Shown here piece by piece: positions 1 to 7,518 of a stretch of DNA of 36,419 nt. The notes beneath the pieces are model-generated. The model worked only from the letters and a program-made list of their open reading frames with translations, had not been told where the DNA came from and searched no databases. The stretch's first letter is position 1; every line of letters starts with the position of its first letter. Where the stretch lies: positions 416 through 36,834 of IMG/VR virus record IMGVR_UViG_3300003823_000001; one strand, 5' to 3'. The translations under genes were made by a program, and so were the position numbers. The DNA comes from a virus.

Positions 1-28
1 ACTGTGATACTGAATCAGGATTAGCCAT
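1..28 (-). CDS. 5' end of a structural gene cut by the window edge
   Basis: Only the first nine codons are visible (MANPDSVSQ), running off the left edge. The start is supported by a good ribosome binding site (AAGGGG, six bases before the ATG) and by its position ten bases after the stop of the upstream minus-strand gene. It is therefore the next gene of the head operon after the capsid and small head gene. It could be the same gene as the truncated C-terminus at the other window edge, but a direct end-to-end join is out of frame and creates a stop, so that remains an inference. No function can be assigned. Confidence 0.55.
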
Positions 29-38
29 TTATTGCCCC

Positions 39-380
39 TTAACTGTTAAAAGTGCCAGATACAGGAGAACCACCATTTACAGTCACTAATTGCACTGTAG
101 CGTTAGTAGTAGCCAATAACTGTACATTCGTACCGTCAGAAATAACCATACCGCCAGAGTTAACAGGATACACATTTGACCATGTAGCCACATTAGAGGT
201 GGTGTTGTAATTTGTAACAGTTTGAATGACCACATTGGATGTACTAACTACTAGATAAGTTCCAGCAGGTACGACATTACCAGCGGTGGTTGCAGCGATA
301 TTTGCTTGCGCTTGAAAATACGAACCAGGCGTATTTTCGTATGTACCAGCAATGAGGATTTTATTTAAACCGAGTGCCAT
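39..380 (-). CDS. small Ser/Thr/Asn-rich head protein, possible decoration protein
   Basis: A 113-residue protein with no cysteine and a beta-rich, Thr/Asn/Val-rich composition. It directly follows the major capsid gene and has a strong ribosome binding site (AGGAG before the ATG at 380). Small beta-rich proteins in this position are often capsid decoration or head-stabilising proteins, which is the inference here. Its composition resembles two other small genes on this strand (21192-21542 and 29139-29465), which share a VYITPG[ED]G ending that this one lacks. It could equally be an unrelated virion protein. I do not recognise a named family. Confidence 0.6.
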   Translation of the reverse strand: MALGLNKILIAGTYENTPGSYFQAQANIAATTAGNVVPAGTYLVVSTSNVVIQTVTNYNTTSNVATWSNVYPVNSGGMVISDGTNVQLLATTNATVQLVTVNGGSPVSGTFNS

Positions 381-392
381 GACTATATCTCC

Positions 393-1403
393 TTATAGTG
401 AAATTGAGTTATAGCCAGAGACACGGGTCATTGACTTAGGTTTGGTGCTCACTAATTCAGCGATCATCAAAACTGCGCCAACATAACCGATCTGCCAGTT
501 TGGAAGTGTCGATTCAAAACCAGTAAATACAAAAGAACCCTGATCATGAATATACAGGCTTAAGTAATTGCTGTTAATGAAGTAAACAGTGCCTTCTGGA
601 CAGTATGGGTCTGGATAAACGGGAACACCAGCAACCATCAAAGCACGGAAAGCTGCTTGTGGGCCATTGGAGTCGCTATCAAAGCCATGTCCTGGGGTAA
701 TAACATATTGCTCTTGACCAACATAGTCTTGAGCTAAAAGAGTCCAAGTTCCAAAACCGCAAACACCAAAAGTAGGAACTTCTGCACCGTTTTTCACAGT
801 TCCAGAAATGTACTGAAGAATGTTCTGACGAGTTGGATTAACTGAACCAGCGTTGTAAACCTTAGACTTCCACCATGTATAGGTGCTACGGTTAATGTTT
901 CCGTAGGTAGTCATGTTTGTACCATCATCAATAGCACCAGGCAGTCCAATGAACTGTTGAGTGTTAGTGTAGTTGTTGTACAAAGCGGTTGCCATTGCGT
1001 CCATCATCACATTGGTCGCGTCATTCATACGAGCTTCAATCAATGGGATGATAGCGTAATCTTGCTGAACTGCACCTTCCATACCAAGGAACGGTACAGG
1101 AGAAATCATCAGCTTAAGGTTAAATTCAGCATTGAAAGCACCTTGCTGAACTGACGGCTGGTTAAAAGAACCAGAATAGTCAGACCATTGGGCGTTAACA
1201 AACTGCGCACCTTGTACGGGTACGGTTACTTGGGATACACCACCTGATGCCTGTTGACTGTTTGCAATCAAAGCAGCCATTAAGGGTGTGCTGTTGTAAA
1301 GCTGTACGACCAGCTTGGGGATAAACGCGCGGCGAGTTACATAAGTAAGTTCGTTATATTGCGATGATCCTGACGCTGGAACTATTCCGCCACCTATTGG
1401 CAT
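393..1403 (-). CDS. major capsid protein (probable)
   Basis: A 336-residue protein, the usual size for a small phage capsid subunit, placed after portal and scaffold candidates and before small head genes. The N-terminal part (about 1-60) carries the text typical of capsid subunits, with a short arm, then RRAFIPKLVVQLYNSTPLM and a Gly/Ser/Gln stretch. A helix-rich middle region around 110-150 (VMMDAMATALYNN) and a C-terminal sheet region follow. Such features fit an HK97-like fold, but this was not modelled. The ribosome binding site (GGAG) is good, and a 7-bp hairpin lies just upstream in the mRNA, which may stabilise or process this highly expressed message. The call rests mainly on order, length and texture. 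Confidence 0.8.
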   Translation of the reverse strand: MPIGGGIVPASGSSQYNELTYVTRRAFIPKLVVQLYNSTPLMAALIANSQQASGGVSQVTVPVQGAQFVNAQWSDYSGSFNQPSVQQGAFNAEFNLKLMISPVPFLGMEGAVQQDYAIIPLIEARMNDATNVMMDAMATALYNNYTNTQQFIGLPGAIDDGTNMTTYGNINRSTYTWWKSKVYNAGSVNPTRQNILQYISGTVKNGAEVPTFGVCGFGTWTLLAQDYVGQEQYVITPGHGFDSDSNGPQAAFRALMVAGVPVYPDPYCPEGTVYFINSNYLSLYIHDQGSFVFTGFESTLPNWQIGYVGAVLMIAELVSTKPKSMTRVSGYNSISL

Positions 1404-1419
1404 AATAATTCTCCATTAA

Positions 1420-1440
1420 AGTAAATATCCCCTATTTACT
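1420..1440 (-). promoter_or_regulatory. hairpin in the leader of the capsid gene
   Basis: AGTAAAT and ATTTACT pair as a perfect 7-bp stem around a 7-base loop (AGGGGAT in the RNA), between the scaffold candidate and the capsid ribosome binding site. There is no T-run after it, so it is not a typical terminator. It may protect the 5' end of capsid mRNA or mark a processing site; this is inference. Confidence 0.4.
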
Positions 1441-1445
1441 GCGTT

Positions 1446-1988
1446 TTAATAACCTATTGGTCTTGCGTTTTTGCGCAATTCCGTTAGTGCTTTTGCTGCT
1501 TCATCCCTTGCACCCATTTGTGGGTTTTTCCAATATTTAGAAAGGTCAAACTTGCTAAGTGCGCTTGGGTTATATCCCATTGCCGAATTAGGCGTAGGAG
1601 TTGCAGCTTGTTTCATCCAATCAAAATACTCAGCTGCAGTTTCGTGATTGGAAATGTTTTTTTCTAACATGATTTTTTCAATCTCATCAATGTCTGCCTC
1701 ATCGCGAGCCAAACCTTTTTTAATCAAATTATCACGCCGAGATTTTAATTCTTCTCTTGCATCTTTTTCACGCAATTTTGATTCCAATTGCATTACCCGT
1801 TCTTCGGCAGCGGAAATCTTACCATTGGTAAAATCTTCGATTTCGAGTTCTGGAATAGGCATATTTGGACGCAATCTCTTGGTGAGACGCAATGTTTCTT
1901 TGCGAGTATCTGGGTTGTCAGCTAACTCTTTCATCAAGAGAGCCAATTCGTCCCGTTGCTCTAAACTTATATCTTCTAAGGATGCCAT
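1446..1988 (-). CDS. probable scaffolding protein
   Basis: A 180-residue, highly charged and largely helical protein without cysteine. Residues about 60-110 are rich in Glu, Lys, Arg and Leu in heptad-like spacing (VMQLESKLREKDAREELKS), which suggests a coiled coil. Position just upstream of the capsid gene, small size and charged helical character are the usual signs of a capsid scaffold, which fills the procapsid and leaves before packaging. The C-terminal third (Tyr/Asn/Pro-containing, then basic) could be the capsid-binding part. GGGG before the ATG at 1988 gives a clear ribosome binding site. No protease motif is seen, so I do not propose a protease fusion. Confidence 0.6.
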   Translation of the reverse strand: MASLEDISLEQRDELALLMKELADNPDTRKETLRLTKRLRPNMPIPELEIEDFTNGKISAAEERVMQLESKLREKDAREELKSRRDNLIKKGLARDEADIDEIEKIMLEKNISNHETAAEYFDWMKQAATPTPNSAMGYNPSALSKFDLSKYWKNPQMGARDEAAKALTELRKNARPIGY

Positions 1989-2006
1989 GATTTATCCCCT
2001 TTCCTT

Positions 2007-2192
2007 TTAGATAACTTTTTTAGTGTCGCCTGGCTTAGACATAGACATCATGTTCTTGTAGCCAGCTTTAGTTGCACCAGTTAAGCCACCAAACTCTGAA
2101 TAGCGTGGAGTATTGATAACTTGGCCGTTTTTCTGATTGTTATCAGTTGGTCTGCGTGGGCTTTGTGAGCCGCGTGGTTTAAACAGTTCCAT
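2007..2192 (-). CDS. small hypothetical protein of the head operon
   Basis: A 61-residue basic, Gly/Pro/Asn/Lys-rich protein, probably largely disordered, between the two scaffold-like genes. It is short but keeps the tight spacing of the operon (9 bases after the upstream stop, 18 before the next start), which supports it being translated. No motif is recognised. It may be a minor head or scaffold accessory protein, judged only from position. Confidence 0.55.
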   Translation of the reverse strand: MELFKPRGSQSPRRPTDNNQKNGQVINTPRYSEFGGLTGATKAGYKNMMSMSKPGDTKKVI

Positions 2193-2201
2193 AGTAATTC
2201 C

Positions 2202-2717
2202 TTACATTTGTGGAGTTAAAGAAGGTGCGCCAGCACCAGGAGGCATTCCACCGCCGCCTGGAGGGGCTGGTGGAGGCACTTGGGCAGACATACCTGGGAT
2301 TGTTGGTGCTTGAGCCATTGCTTTGCCTTCTGCTGTAGCACCGCCAGCTTGGGGTAATGTTTGAAGCATTTGCATAATTTCGTTTGGCTGCAATTCGTTG
2401 GTCTTAGCTTTCTTAGGCCCGATGACTGTTGTCATAGTACGAAGTGCAGATAATACTTTTTGACCCTCTGGAGATTCGCTTCCAAGGGCTGGTAAAGTTT
2501 GTTCCAATAAATCCATCGCCATTGAAATGTTAATCATCGCGGCTTCGCGATTTCCCATTTTTGGTTCTGGAGTGGACATTGGAGAGCCCATTGGTGGGGC
2601 TGAAGTGTCTGACATACCCACGGATGGGTTATCAGGCATAGGTGCTGCGCCAGCGGGTGTTGCACCATCCCGTTGGGATTTAATCATTTGCATCAACTGG
2701 TCTGATGGTACGCCCAT
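2202..2717 (-). CDS. Pro/Gly/Met-rich head-region protein
   Basis: A 171-residue protein with a helical centre (about 55-120) flanked by low-complexity arms rich in Pro, Gly, Met and Ala. The N-terminal arm has many SDTSAPPMG-like stretches and the C-terminal arm has PPPAPPGGGGMPPG. Such arm-core-arm proteins between portal and capsid are often scaffold or head-assembly accessory proteins. It could be a second scaffold component; nothing in the sequence gives a specific activity. It follows a block of three small hairpins and two tiny basic reading frames. Confidence 0.6.
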   Translation of the reverse strand: MGVPSDQLMQMIKSQRDGATPAGAAPMPDNPSVGMSDTSAPPMGSPMSTPEPKMGNREAAMINISMAMDLLEQTLPALGSESPEGQKVLSALRTMTTVIGPKKAKTNELQPNEIMQMLQTLPQAGGATAEGKAMAQAPTIPGMSAQVPPPAPPGGGGMPPGAGAPSLTPQM

Positions 2718-2794
2718 AAACTATTCCTATCAAAATTAACGCTAGGTTAATCATAAACTATCAAAAGTCAAGTGGGGGGCATTATTTTCTATTC

Positions 2795-2845
2795 CCTCCC
2801 CCCATAGGGAGGTTTAGCGGTCAATCGCTAGAATCCTTGCGGATT
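2795..2845 (-). promoter_or_regulatory. three consecutive short hairpins between portal-side and scaffold-side genes
   Basis: In the minus-strand RNA three stems follow each other: AATCC-GCAA-GGATT (2832-2845, a GNRA tetraloop), TAGCG-ATTGAC-CGCTA (2815-2830) and CCTCCC-TATGGG-GGGAGG (2795-2812). The first overlaps the stop codon of a 12-residue frame. None is followed by a T-run, so RNA processing, a partial transcription stop or a translational control element are all possible. With 2718-2794 this is the largest gap in the head operon. Confidence 0.35.
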
Positions 2846-2882
2846 ACTTGCGACCTTTACGACCTTTACGACCTTTACGCAT
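2844..2882 (-). CDS. 12-residue Arg/Lys/Gly peptide frame
   Basis: A tiny reading frame encoding MRKGRKGRKGRK, made of three tandem copies of a 9-base unit for Gly-Arg-Lys. It would be ignored for its size, but it is preceded by GGAGATTTAAATG, an excellent ribosome binding site. The same 16-base block (gcatttaaatctccta on the plus strand) precedes a second tiny basic frame 129 bases upstream in the transcript. The duplicated start region and shared MRK beginning argue for real translation. A basic peptide could bind DNA or RNA in the capsid; this is speculation. Confidence 0.45.
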   Translation of the reverse strand: MRKGRKGRKGRK

Positions 2883-3023
2883 TTAAATCTCCTATACGCA
2901 GGCGGCCACCTATTTATAGGGTAAGGCAGCCATAACCCTTTTCCTCATCGTGTGAAGGAACGAGAAAATTTATCTCCGTGACTTGCGTGATTTTTTATGT
3001 GACTTGCGCATTTAAATCTCCTA
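2879..3023 (-). repeat. duplicated 16-bp ribosome binding/start block
   Basis: The plus-strand 16-mer gcatttaaatctccta occurs perfectly at 2879-2894 and 3008-3023. On the minus strand each copy gives a GGAG ribosome binding site and the ATG of a tiny basic reading frame. The 113 bases between hold the second frame and a further weak MRK-starting frame (MRKRVMAALPYK) without a good ribosome binding site. Confidence 0.7.
2970..3011 (-). CDS. 13-residue Arg/Lys/Ser peptide frame
   Basis: This tiny frame encodes MRKSHKKSRKSRR, nine of whose thirteen residues are basic. It has the same ribosome binding/start block as the 12-residue frame downstream and lies 18 bases after the stop of a 54-residue gene. 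The two tiny frames look like a diverged duplication. Possible roles are condensing DNA or binding portal, scaffold or RNA. There is no direct evidence of expression beyond the strong ribosome binding site. Confidence 0.45.
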   Translation of the reverse strand: MRKSHKKSRKSRR

Positions 3024-3029
3024 AGTGAA

Positions 3030-3194
3030 CTATCCCCTAACTGTACGACCATAATTACGCGTTTTTGAACTTCTGTCAAAACTTTTTATACCTTGAGTAC
3101 GATATTGCAAATTAGGGCTTGTGTCACTCCGTTTTAAATTTTCGGTAGTAACTCTGGGTTGGTCAGCTTTGGGCTGTACATTACCTGTTGCCAT
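3030..3194 (-). CDS. 54-residue basic hypothetical protein after portal
   Basis: The protein starts MATGNVQPKADQP and ends NYGRTVRG. Its ATG overlaps the portal stop codon as TAATG, the same coupling seen between several other genes on this strand, which strongly supports translation. It is hydrophilic, basic and probably disordered, rich in Arg, Thr, Ser, Asn and Gln. No family is recognised. The position between portal and scaffold suggests a minor head protein. Confidence 0.6.
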   Translation of the reverse strand: MATGNVQPKADQPRVTTENLKRSDTSPNLQYRTQGIKSFDRSSKTRNYGRTVRG

Positions 3195-4813
3195 TATTCG
3201 CCTTTCGGTTCTTTTTTCGGTTTAGCCTCAGGCGCAGCTTGCGGTTGCGATGCTTGCTGCTTTTCCCGTTGCTTTAATTTATCTTTCAATAATTGTTTCA
3301 TCGGTGGTTCTGTTAAGTCAAGCAAAGATTCCGCATCAATGGCTTTTGCTTTAAATAAATTAAATGCCAATTGTTTCAAATCTTCTGTAAAAATTGGGCT
3401 GTTAGAGTGAGCATCTACTTTTACCACGTAATCTTTAGTAAATTGTTCGGCAATAAACGGCATATCTTCTGTGTCGTTAAAATGCGTTGGGTCATACGAT
3501 TGAATGAGCTTCAAATACAAGGTAGCGACCTTTTCTAAGCTATCTTCTACAATTAAAGCGCGTTTTTTCGCGCGTGAGCTTCCAAGACGGGCTAATTGGC
3601 TTGCATGGCCAGTCGATCTGACTCCAGCTTCTCCTTTACCGCTCAACACATTGGAAATGCCCGATACTTCGGCAAACATCGCATCAATTTCGTGGATTAC
3701 TTCAAATAAGTCAGGTGGCATCTCTGGCGCAAGGCGATCTACCTTTGCTCCTGGCATATCGGTAGCAATCATTGAGCCAGCACGTTGCATAGCAAAGTAT
3801 TTCTCGTCTGTGATACCTGAGAAGCCGCTAAAAGTGGTTGGTGGAGATACTTGCTTGCTAAGAAGGTCAAGAATCTCGGTCATGCGAGTGTTACGCAGCT
3901 GCTGAAGCAAGATCAATTGTTGACACTCGGATGCACCCCAATAGTAATCGTATAAAGGATTAGGACAAATCTGAATAAAAGGACATTCACCTTTAAGGAA
4001 TAAAGATTCGCCTGGTCGGTCATACACAATCACATCGGGCGCGGCCATAGTAACTACTTGATAGTCCTCGGTGTCATCATTCCACACCCAAAGCTCGGTC
4101 ATTTCAATAGTTTCTTCGGCTACACGGGACTTATAACGGTTCATACCGTATAAATCTAAGTTCACATTACCGTAGATGGTTGGGTTGGTCTGACTCATCA
4201 CAATGCGGTTGACCGCTTCTGGGATGTCTGACTCGGATACTTTTGTTCCTGTGCTGACGCGTGAAACAATAGCATCTCTCTTAGGATGGGAATACAGACG
4301 GGCGTAGAGTTCCGATTTGGTCATGTAGTAGGTTTGAACTATGGCCTCTTGCCTGTCTGTATAGGGCGTGTCCTCCCGCAGCACACCAATTGCGGAAGGT
4401 TCAATCATGTAAGGATGAATACCGTTGTTGTACACCAGCTTGATAAAGGTACTGTTGTAAACCAATGACCAAGTTAATGCGGTAGAGAATACTTGGTCGG
4501 CATTGGAGTTTAGCCACTCATCATTTAACGCTTGGGTTAATGAAGGGGTCTTACGGTGTTCCATTTGGTTAACCGCCGCGCCCAATGCAATCGAAAATCG
4601 GGTGGTTTCTGCGGAATATAAAAAGCTAGTAAGCTGATCTAAATGCGGATGAATCTTGTTGAAATACGCTGGCGGGGATTCTGGATCATTACCAAAAAGA
4701 TAGAAAGATCGCAAAGTCGTATAGTCTCCGCGTCTTTCTTCTCTTGACACCATACATTTTGCAATGATGTCTAAATAAAAATCTTCTCTCGATTCTCCGC
4801 TAGGTATTCTCAT
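3194..4813 (-). CDS. portal (head-tail connector) protein
   Basis: A 539-residue protein of the right size for a podovirus portal, placed downstream of the terminase and upstream of scaffold and capsid genes. Portals form the dodecameric ring at one capsid vertex through which DNA is packed and ejected. The N-terminal part (about 20-130) has the typical FNKIHPHLDQLTSFLYSAE region. The middle has a long sheet-rich wing, and about 330-430 holds a helical stem and crown region with Gly/Ser turns (SGISNVLSGKGEAGVRSTG). The C-terminal 40 residues are very Lys/Gln/Pro-rich. The start overlaps the upstream gene's stop as ATGA, so the two are translationally coupled. Confidence is high from context, moderate from motif. 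Confidence 0.85.
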   Translation of the reverse strand: MRIPSGESREDFYLDIIAKCMVSREERRGDYTTLRSFYLFGNDPESPPAYFNKIHPHLDQLTSFLYSAETTRFSIALGAAVNQMEHRKTPSLTQALNDEWLNSNADQVFSTALTWSLVYNSTFIKLVYNNGIHPYMIEPSAIGVLREDTPYTDRQEAIVQTYYMTKSELYARLYSHPKRDAIVSRVSTGTKVSESDIPEAVNRIVMSQTNPTIYGNVNLDLYGMNRYKSRVAEETIEMTELWVWNDDTEDYQVVTMAAPDVIVYDRPGESLFLKGECPFIQICPNPLYDYYWGASECQQLILLQQLRNTRMTEILDLLSKQVSPPTTFSGFSGITDEKYFAMQRAGSMIATDMPGAKVDRLAPEMPPDLFEVIHEIDAMFAEVSGISNVLSGKGEAGVRSTGHASQLARLGSSRAKKRALIVEDSLEKVATLYLKLIQSYDPTHFNDTEDMPFIAEQFTKDYVVKVDAHSNSPIFTEDLKQLAFNLFKAKAIDAESLLDLTEPPMKQLLKDKLKQREKQQASQPQAAPEAKPKKEPKGE

Positions 4814-5361
4814 TTTTTGATCTGTAAGTTTTGTGGGTCTCTCATTGTAGAGCTAGGATCAATTACAGGACCAGTTTTAATACCAGCTTGTCCTGGTGTC
4901 AAGCCCACTTGCTCATCTCTGATTGGCTTAATCATTCCACCCAATACGGATTGCATATTCATACCTTGGAATCCGCCGCCCCAGATTGCCGAGTCACCTG
5001 GGCGGGATTCTTTTTGAGCTGCCTCTTGCGCCACAGGTTTGATTCTGTCTTTGTTAACTCCTTTTTTACGGGTAGCGAACTTTTCTGCGTCTGCGTATTC
5101 TTTTTCGGTGAACTTGTTTCTTTTGGTAAGGAAGCCTTGTTGGTGCTCGCCTTCGCGCGTGGTTTTGATGTCTGACATACCGAACTCGATGGCAAGTTGC
5201 TTGGTACTTTTGTCTGTAAAGGTAGTTTTCGCACTAACGAGGTTAGGTGCTTGCAAAAATACGACCATAACTTCTTCATCACAATCCTTCATAGGACATT
5301 GAGCCTTGCGGCTTTCGAAGTATCCATGTTTAGGACACTTATAATCGTTAACTACTGCCAT
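4810..5361 (-). CDS. zinc-ribbon-like protein between packaging genes and portal
   Basis: A 183-residue protein starting with a probable zinc site: a Cys-Pro-Lys-His-Gly element near residue 9 and a Cys-Pro-Met-Lys-Asp-Cys element near residue 22. The rest is hydrophilic, Lys/Glu-rich, then Gly/Pro-rich, with GGGFQGMNMQSVLGGMIKP near residue 130-150. The ribosome binding site is strong (GGGGAG). Its stop overlaps the portal start as ATGA. A zinc-binding head or packaging accessory protein is plausible, but I do not recognise a named family. Confidence 0.6.
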   Translation of the reverse strand: MAVVNDYKCPKHGYFESRKAQCPMKDCDEEVMVVFLQAPNLVSAKTTFTDKSTKQLAIEFGMSDIKTTREGEHQQGFLTKRNKFTEKEYADAEKFATRKKGVNKDRIKPVAQEAAQKESRPGDSAIWGGGFQGMNMQSVLGGMIKPIRDEQVGLTPGQAGIKTGPVIDPSSTMRDPQNLQIKK

Positions 5362-5363
5362 TG

Positions 5364-5765
5364 TTATCTCCCCTTCAATTGTTCGTCAAGTGTTAAATCT
5401 GAGTAATCGTATTTAGGCTTGACCCCTAAATTGACTTTAAATTGACCGTTTTCCAGTTTTAAGCCCATACCGCGTTCCATTACGGGCTTGGCTTCCTTGC
5501 GATATTGCACAAATTTAGTGTTATCTTGGTTTTGCATAATGGCTACTTCACCGCCAACCCATGCTTTATAAGCCTTGTCCACTCTGCGCTGGATGTATTC
5601 GGTAAGGGGCGTGATTTCGTCTAGAAACACATCGCGTAGATGGTCTTGATTGATTCCCGCCAATTCAGCAAATAAAGCGACAGAAATACCCCTGTCCTTA
5701 TCCCGTAAGAACTTTTTAACAATTCTTCGTAATTCAGACTTGGGGTATACCCTAGCATTTACCAT
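5364..5765 (-). CDS. helix-turn-helix protein next to terminase, possible small terminase
   Basis: A 133-residue protein when started at the ATG at 5765, which has AGGA nine bases upstream; longer starts to 5807 lack this. Residues about 26-70 (from GISVALFAELAGINQDHLRD) read as a Cro/C1-like helix-turn-helix followed by helices, and the C-terminus is basic then acidic. The start overlaps the end of the large terminase by 14 bases, so the two are probably made together. Small terminase subunits bind DNA by such domains, but they usually precede the large subunit. The role is therefore a guess, and a regulator or head protein is also possible. Confidence 0.55.
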   Translation of the reverse strand: MVNARVYPKSELRRIVKKFLRDKDRGISVALFAELAGINQDHLRDVFLDEITPLTEYIQRRVDKAYKAWVGGEVAIMQNQDNTKFVQYRKEAKPVMERGMGLKLENGQFKVNLGVKPKYDYSDLTLDEQLKGR

Positions 5766-7518
5766 AAACACCAATCCTTTTGAGATAGTCAGATACATTG
5801 CGTCCAACTGTCAATTGTTCTGGGGTGAAATCGTCTTGTACACGCGACACGTTGCGGGTAATCTTTTGAGCAATCAATCTAGGCTGGACTTGTTCGGCAT
5901 AAGCAGCGCACGCTAAAGCAGCAGCAATCACCCGATCATCTTTGTTACGGCCAGACGCTTCAATTGAGCCGCCGTCTCGAATGGTGGTTTTCATTTCTTC
6001 AATGGTGTCCATATCCCAAATGTCCATCATGCCGCGTTCAAAGTAATCTTTCATGTAAGTAAGCATTCGCTCTTTGGTGGCTGCCGTAGTCATCCAGCCA
6101 ATAGAGTTAGACACCCCTCCAAGAGTATCGTTCCTACGCCAAATGTAATTTTGCATATTGCCGTACACATCTAAGAGGTCTTTTCCTAAAGCCGTACCCA
6201 TAGAAGCGGCTTGACGCTTAAGGTTACGCAATTCATTGATGACGGCTTGTCCTGGACCATTGATTTCCAAGTTCAGCGTGGAGTTCTTGTACGCACCCGC
6301 TAAGTGAGCAATAATCCAAGCGAACTGATAAGTATTGAGTTCGGAAGTCGCAAATGAAGCCACTTGTTCAAGTCCATCGGCATATACCCGAAATACTTGG
6401 ATACAAAAGCGATCAGCCCAATCGCTAGAACCGTAAGCTGGGTCAGCACCAATAACATAGTAAGCAGTATCAACAGGTTCTTCCCATATTTTAAGGGTGG
6501 CAAGTCTTTCTGTAGATTTAAGAACTTCTGTATCTTGGAAATTAACGCCAAAACTATAGCGATAGGAATCAAAAGAAATTTTCTTAAGTCTTTTAACGGC
6601 ATCTGTACACCTCGCATTAGAAAAGAACGACTGCCCCGTCATTACAAAGGCGTAGTCCTCGGTGGGCGGAAACTCCTGATACATCAGGCTATCATCTTTG
6701 ATACCTTCGTACAACTTCCACCGCCACCACGCTATCTGGCGAGAATTGATCTCTACCCCATAGAGTTTTTTAATGTCCCGTACCCATTCCTTTTCTTCAC
6801 CGGTGAGCTTGCCATCCCAATACACGTTGTAGGTCTGACCTTTAGGATCTAGGCTATACATCTCATTTCGCCACCAACCGCAGAAAATAGCTTTCTGGGT
6901 GCGGGCGCGTTTAGCGGTGGTGTACATATCGTGAAACATATTAAAACCGCGAGCTGTCGATTCAAAGGTATACAAGCGGTCTGGGTTGGTTTCCGCAAGG
7001 GAAGCTAACAAGGAAGCTAGTCCTTCTTCGTCTCCCCAAGAACTCGTCTCCGTTCCATGAAGGAAGGTGATACCTTTACCCCGACCGAGACTTCCTTTGG
7101 CTCTAAGCCCAGCGACCTGATAAAAGAGACGGCTTCGGTTCTTGAGGGCCAGCGCGTTTCGGTTGTGAGTAAGGATCGGGATTTTGTACTCTTTGGGTAA
7201 ACCATCCATATACATTGCGAGGGTGCTTCGGAACATATCTCGGTTTTCTTCTGTGTCCGTTGTAAGCGTTCCCTGTAGTCCTGGGTGTGTAAAGTGCCAG
7301 TAGAGATCGAGTGCGAGTGAAATAGTAGTGATTCCAAGTTGCCGTCCTTTTAAGATTACAAAAAAATGAACTCCCTCAGATAGCCCTTTTGCCATTTCAT
7401 TCATGACATAAGTTTGACTACCCATCAGACTGTCCAATTTGCGTAAACCTTGCTCCTTGGTTTCAATCTTTAACTGCTTACAAAAATGATAAAAGTGATT
7501 TAGATTAAAGTCACTCAT
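5752..7518 (-). CDS. terL: terminase large subunit (packaging ATPase and nuclease)
   Basis: A 588-residue motor that cuts concatemeric DNA and pumps it through the portal. The N-terminal ATPase has the Walker A-like KGRQLGIT at residues 57-64, followed by a sheet with LTTDTEENRD (85-94) and a probable Walker B region near ITFLHGTETSSWGDEEG (150-166). The C-terminal RNase H-like nuclease shows YYVIGADPAYGSSD (353-366) with D359, the LEINGPG segment with E418, and DDRVIAAALA with D527/D528, the three places where acidic metal ligands are expected. I chose the ATG at 7518 because it overlaps the upstream stop as ATGA; an in-frame ATG at 7530 is possible. Confidence 0.93.
   Translation of the reverse strand: MSDFNLNHFYHFCKQLKIETKEQGLRKLDSLMGSQTYVMNEMAKGLSEGVHFFVILKGRQLGITTISLALDLYWHFTHPGLQGTLTTDTEENRDMFRSTLAMYMDGLPKEYKIPILTHNRNALALKNRSRLFYQVAGLRAKGSLGRGKGITFLHGTETSSWGDEEGLASLLASLAETNPDRLYTFESTARGFNMFHDMYTTAKRARTQKAIFCGWWRNEMYSLDPKGQTYNVYWDGKLTGEEKEWVRDIKKLYGVEINSRQIAWWRWKLYEGIKDDSLMYQEFPPTEDYAFVMTGQSFFSNARCTDAVKRLKKISFDSYRYSFGVNFQDTEVLKSTERLATLKIWEEPVDTAYYVIGADPAYGSSDWADRFCIQVFRVYADGLEQVASFATSELNTYQFAWIIAHLAGAYKNSTLNLEINGPGQAVINELRNLKRQAASMGTALGKDLLDVYGNMQNYIWRRNDTLGGVSNSIGWMTTAATKERMLTYMKDYFERGMMDIWDMDTIEEMKTTIRDGGSIEASGRNKDDRVIAAALACAAYAEQVQPRLIAQKITRNVSRVQDDFTPEQLTVGRNVSDYLKRIGVYGKC

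Noticed and set aside
2907-2945. Third MRK-starting tiny frame (MRKRVMAALPYK)
   Set aside because: It lacks a ribosome binding site and the duplicated start block of the other two tiny frames.
4817-5406. Multiple plus- and minus-strand frames over the zinc-ribbon-like gene
   Set aside because: They are shadows; the real frame has the ribosome binding site and overlap with portal.
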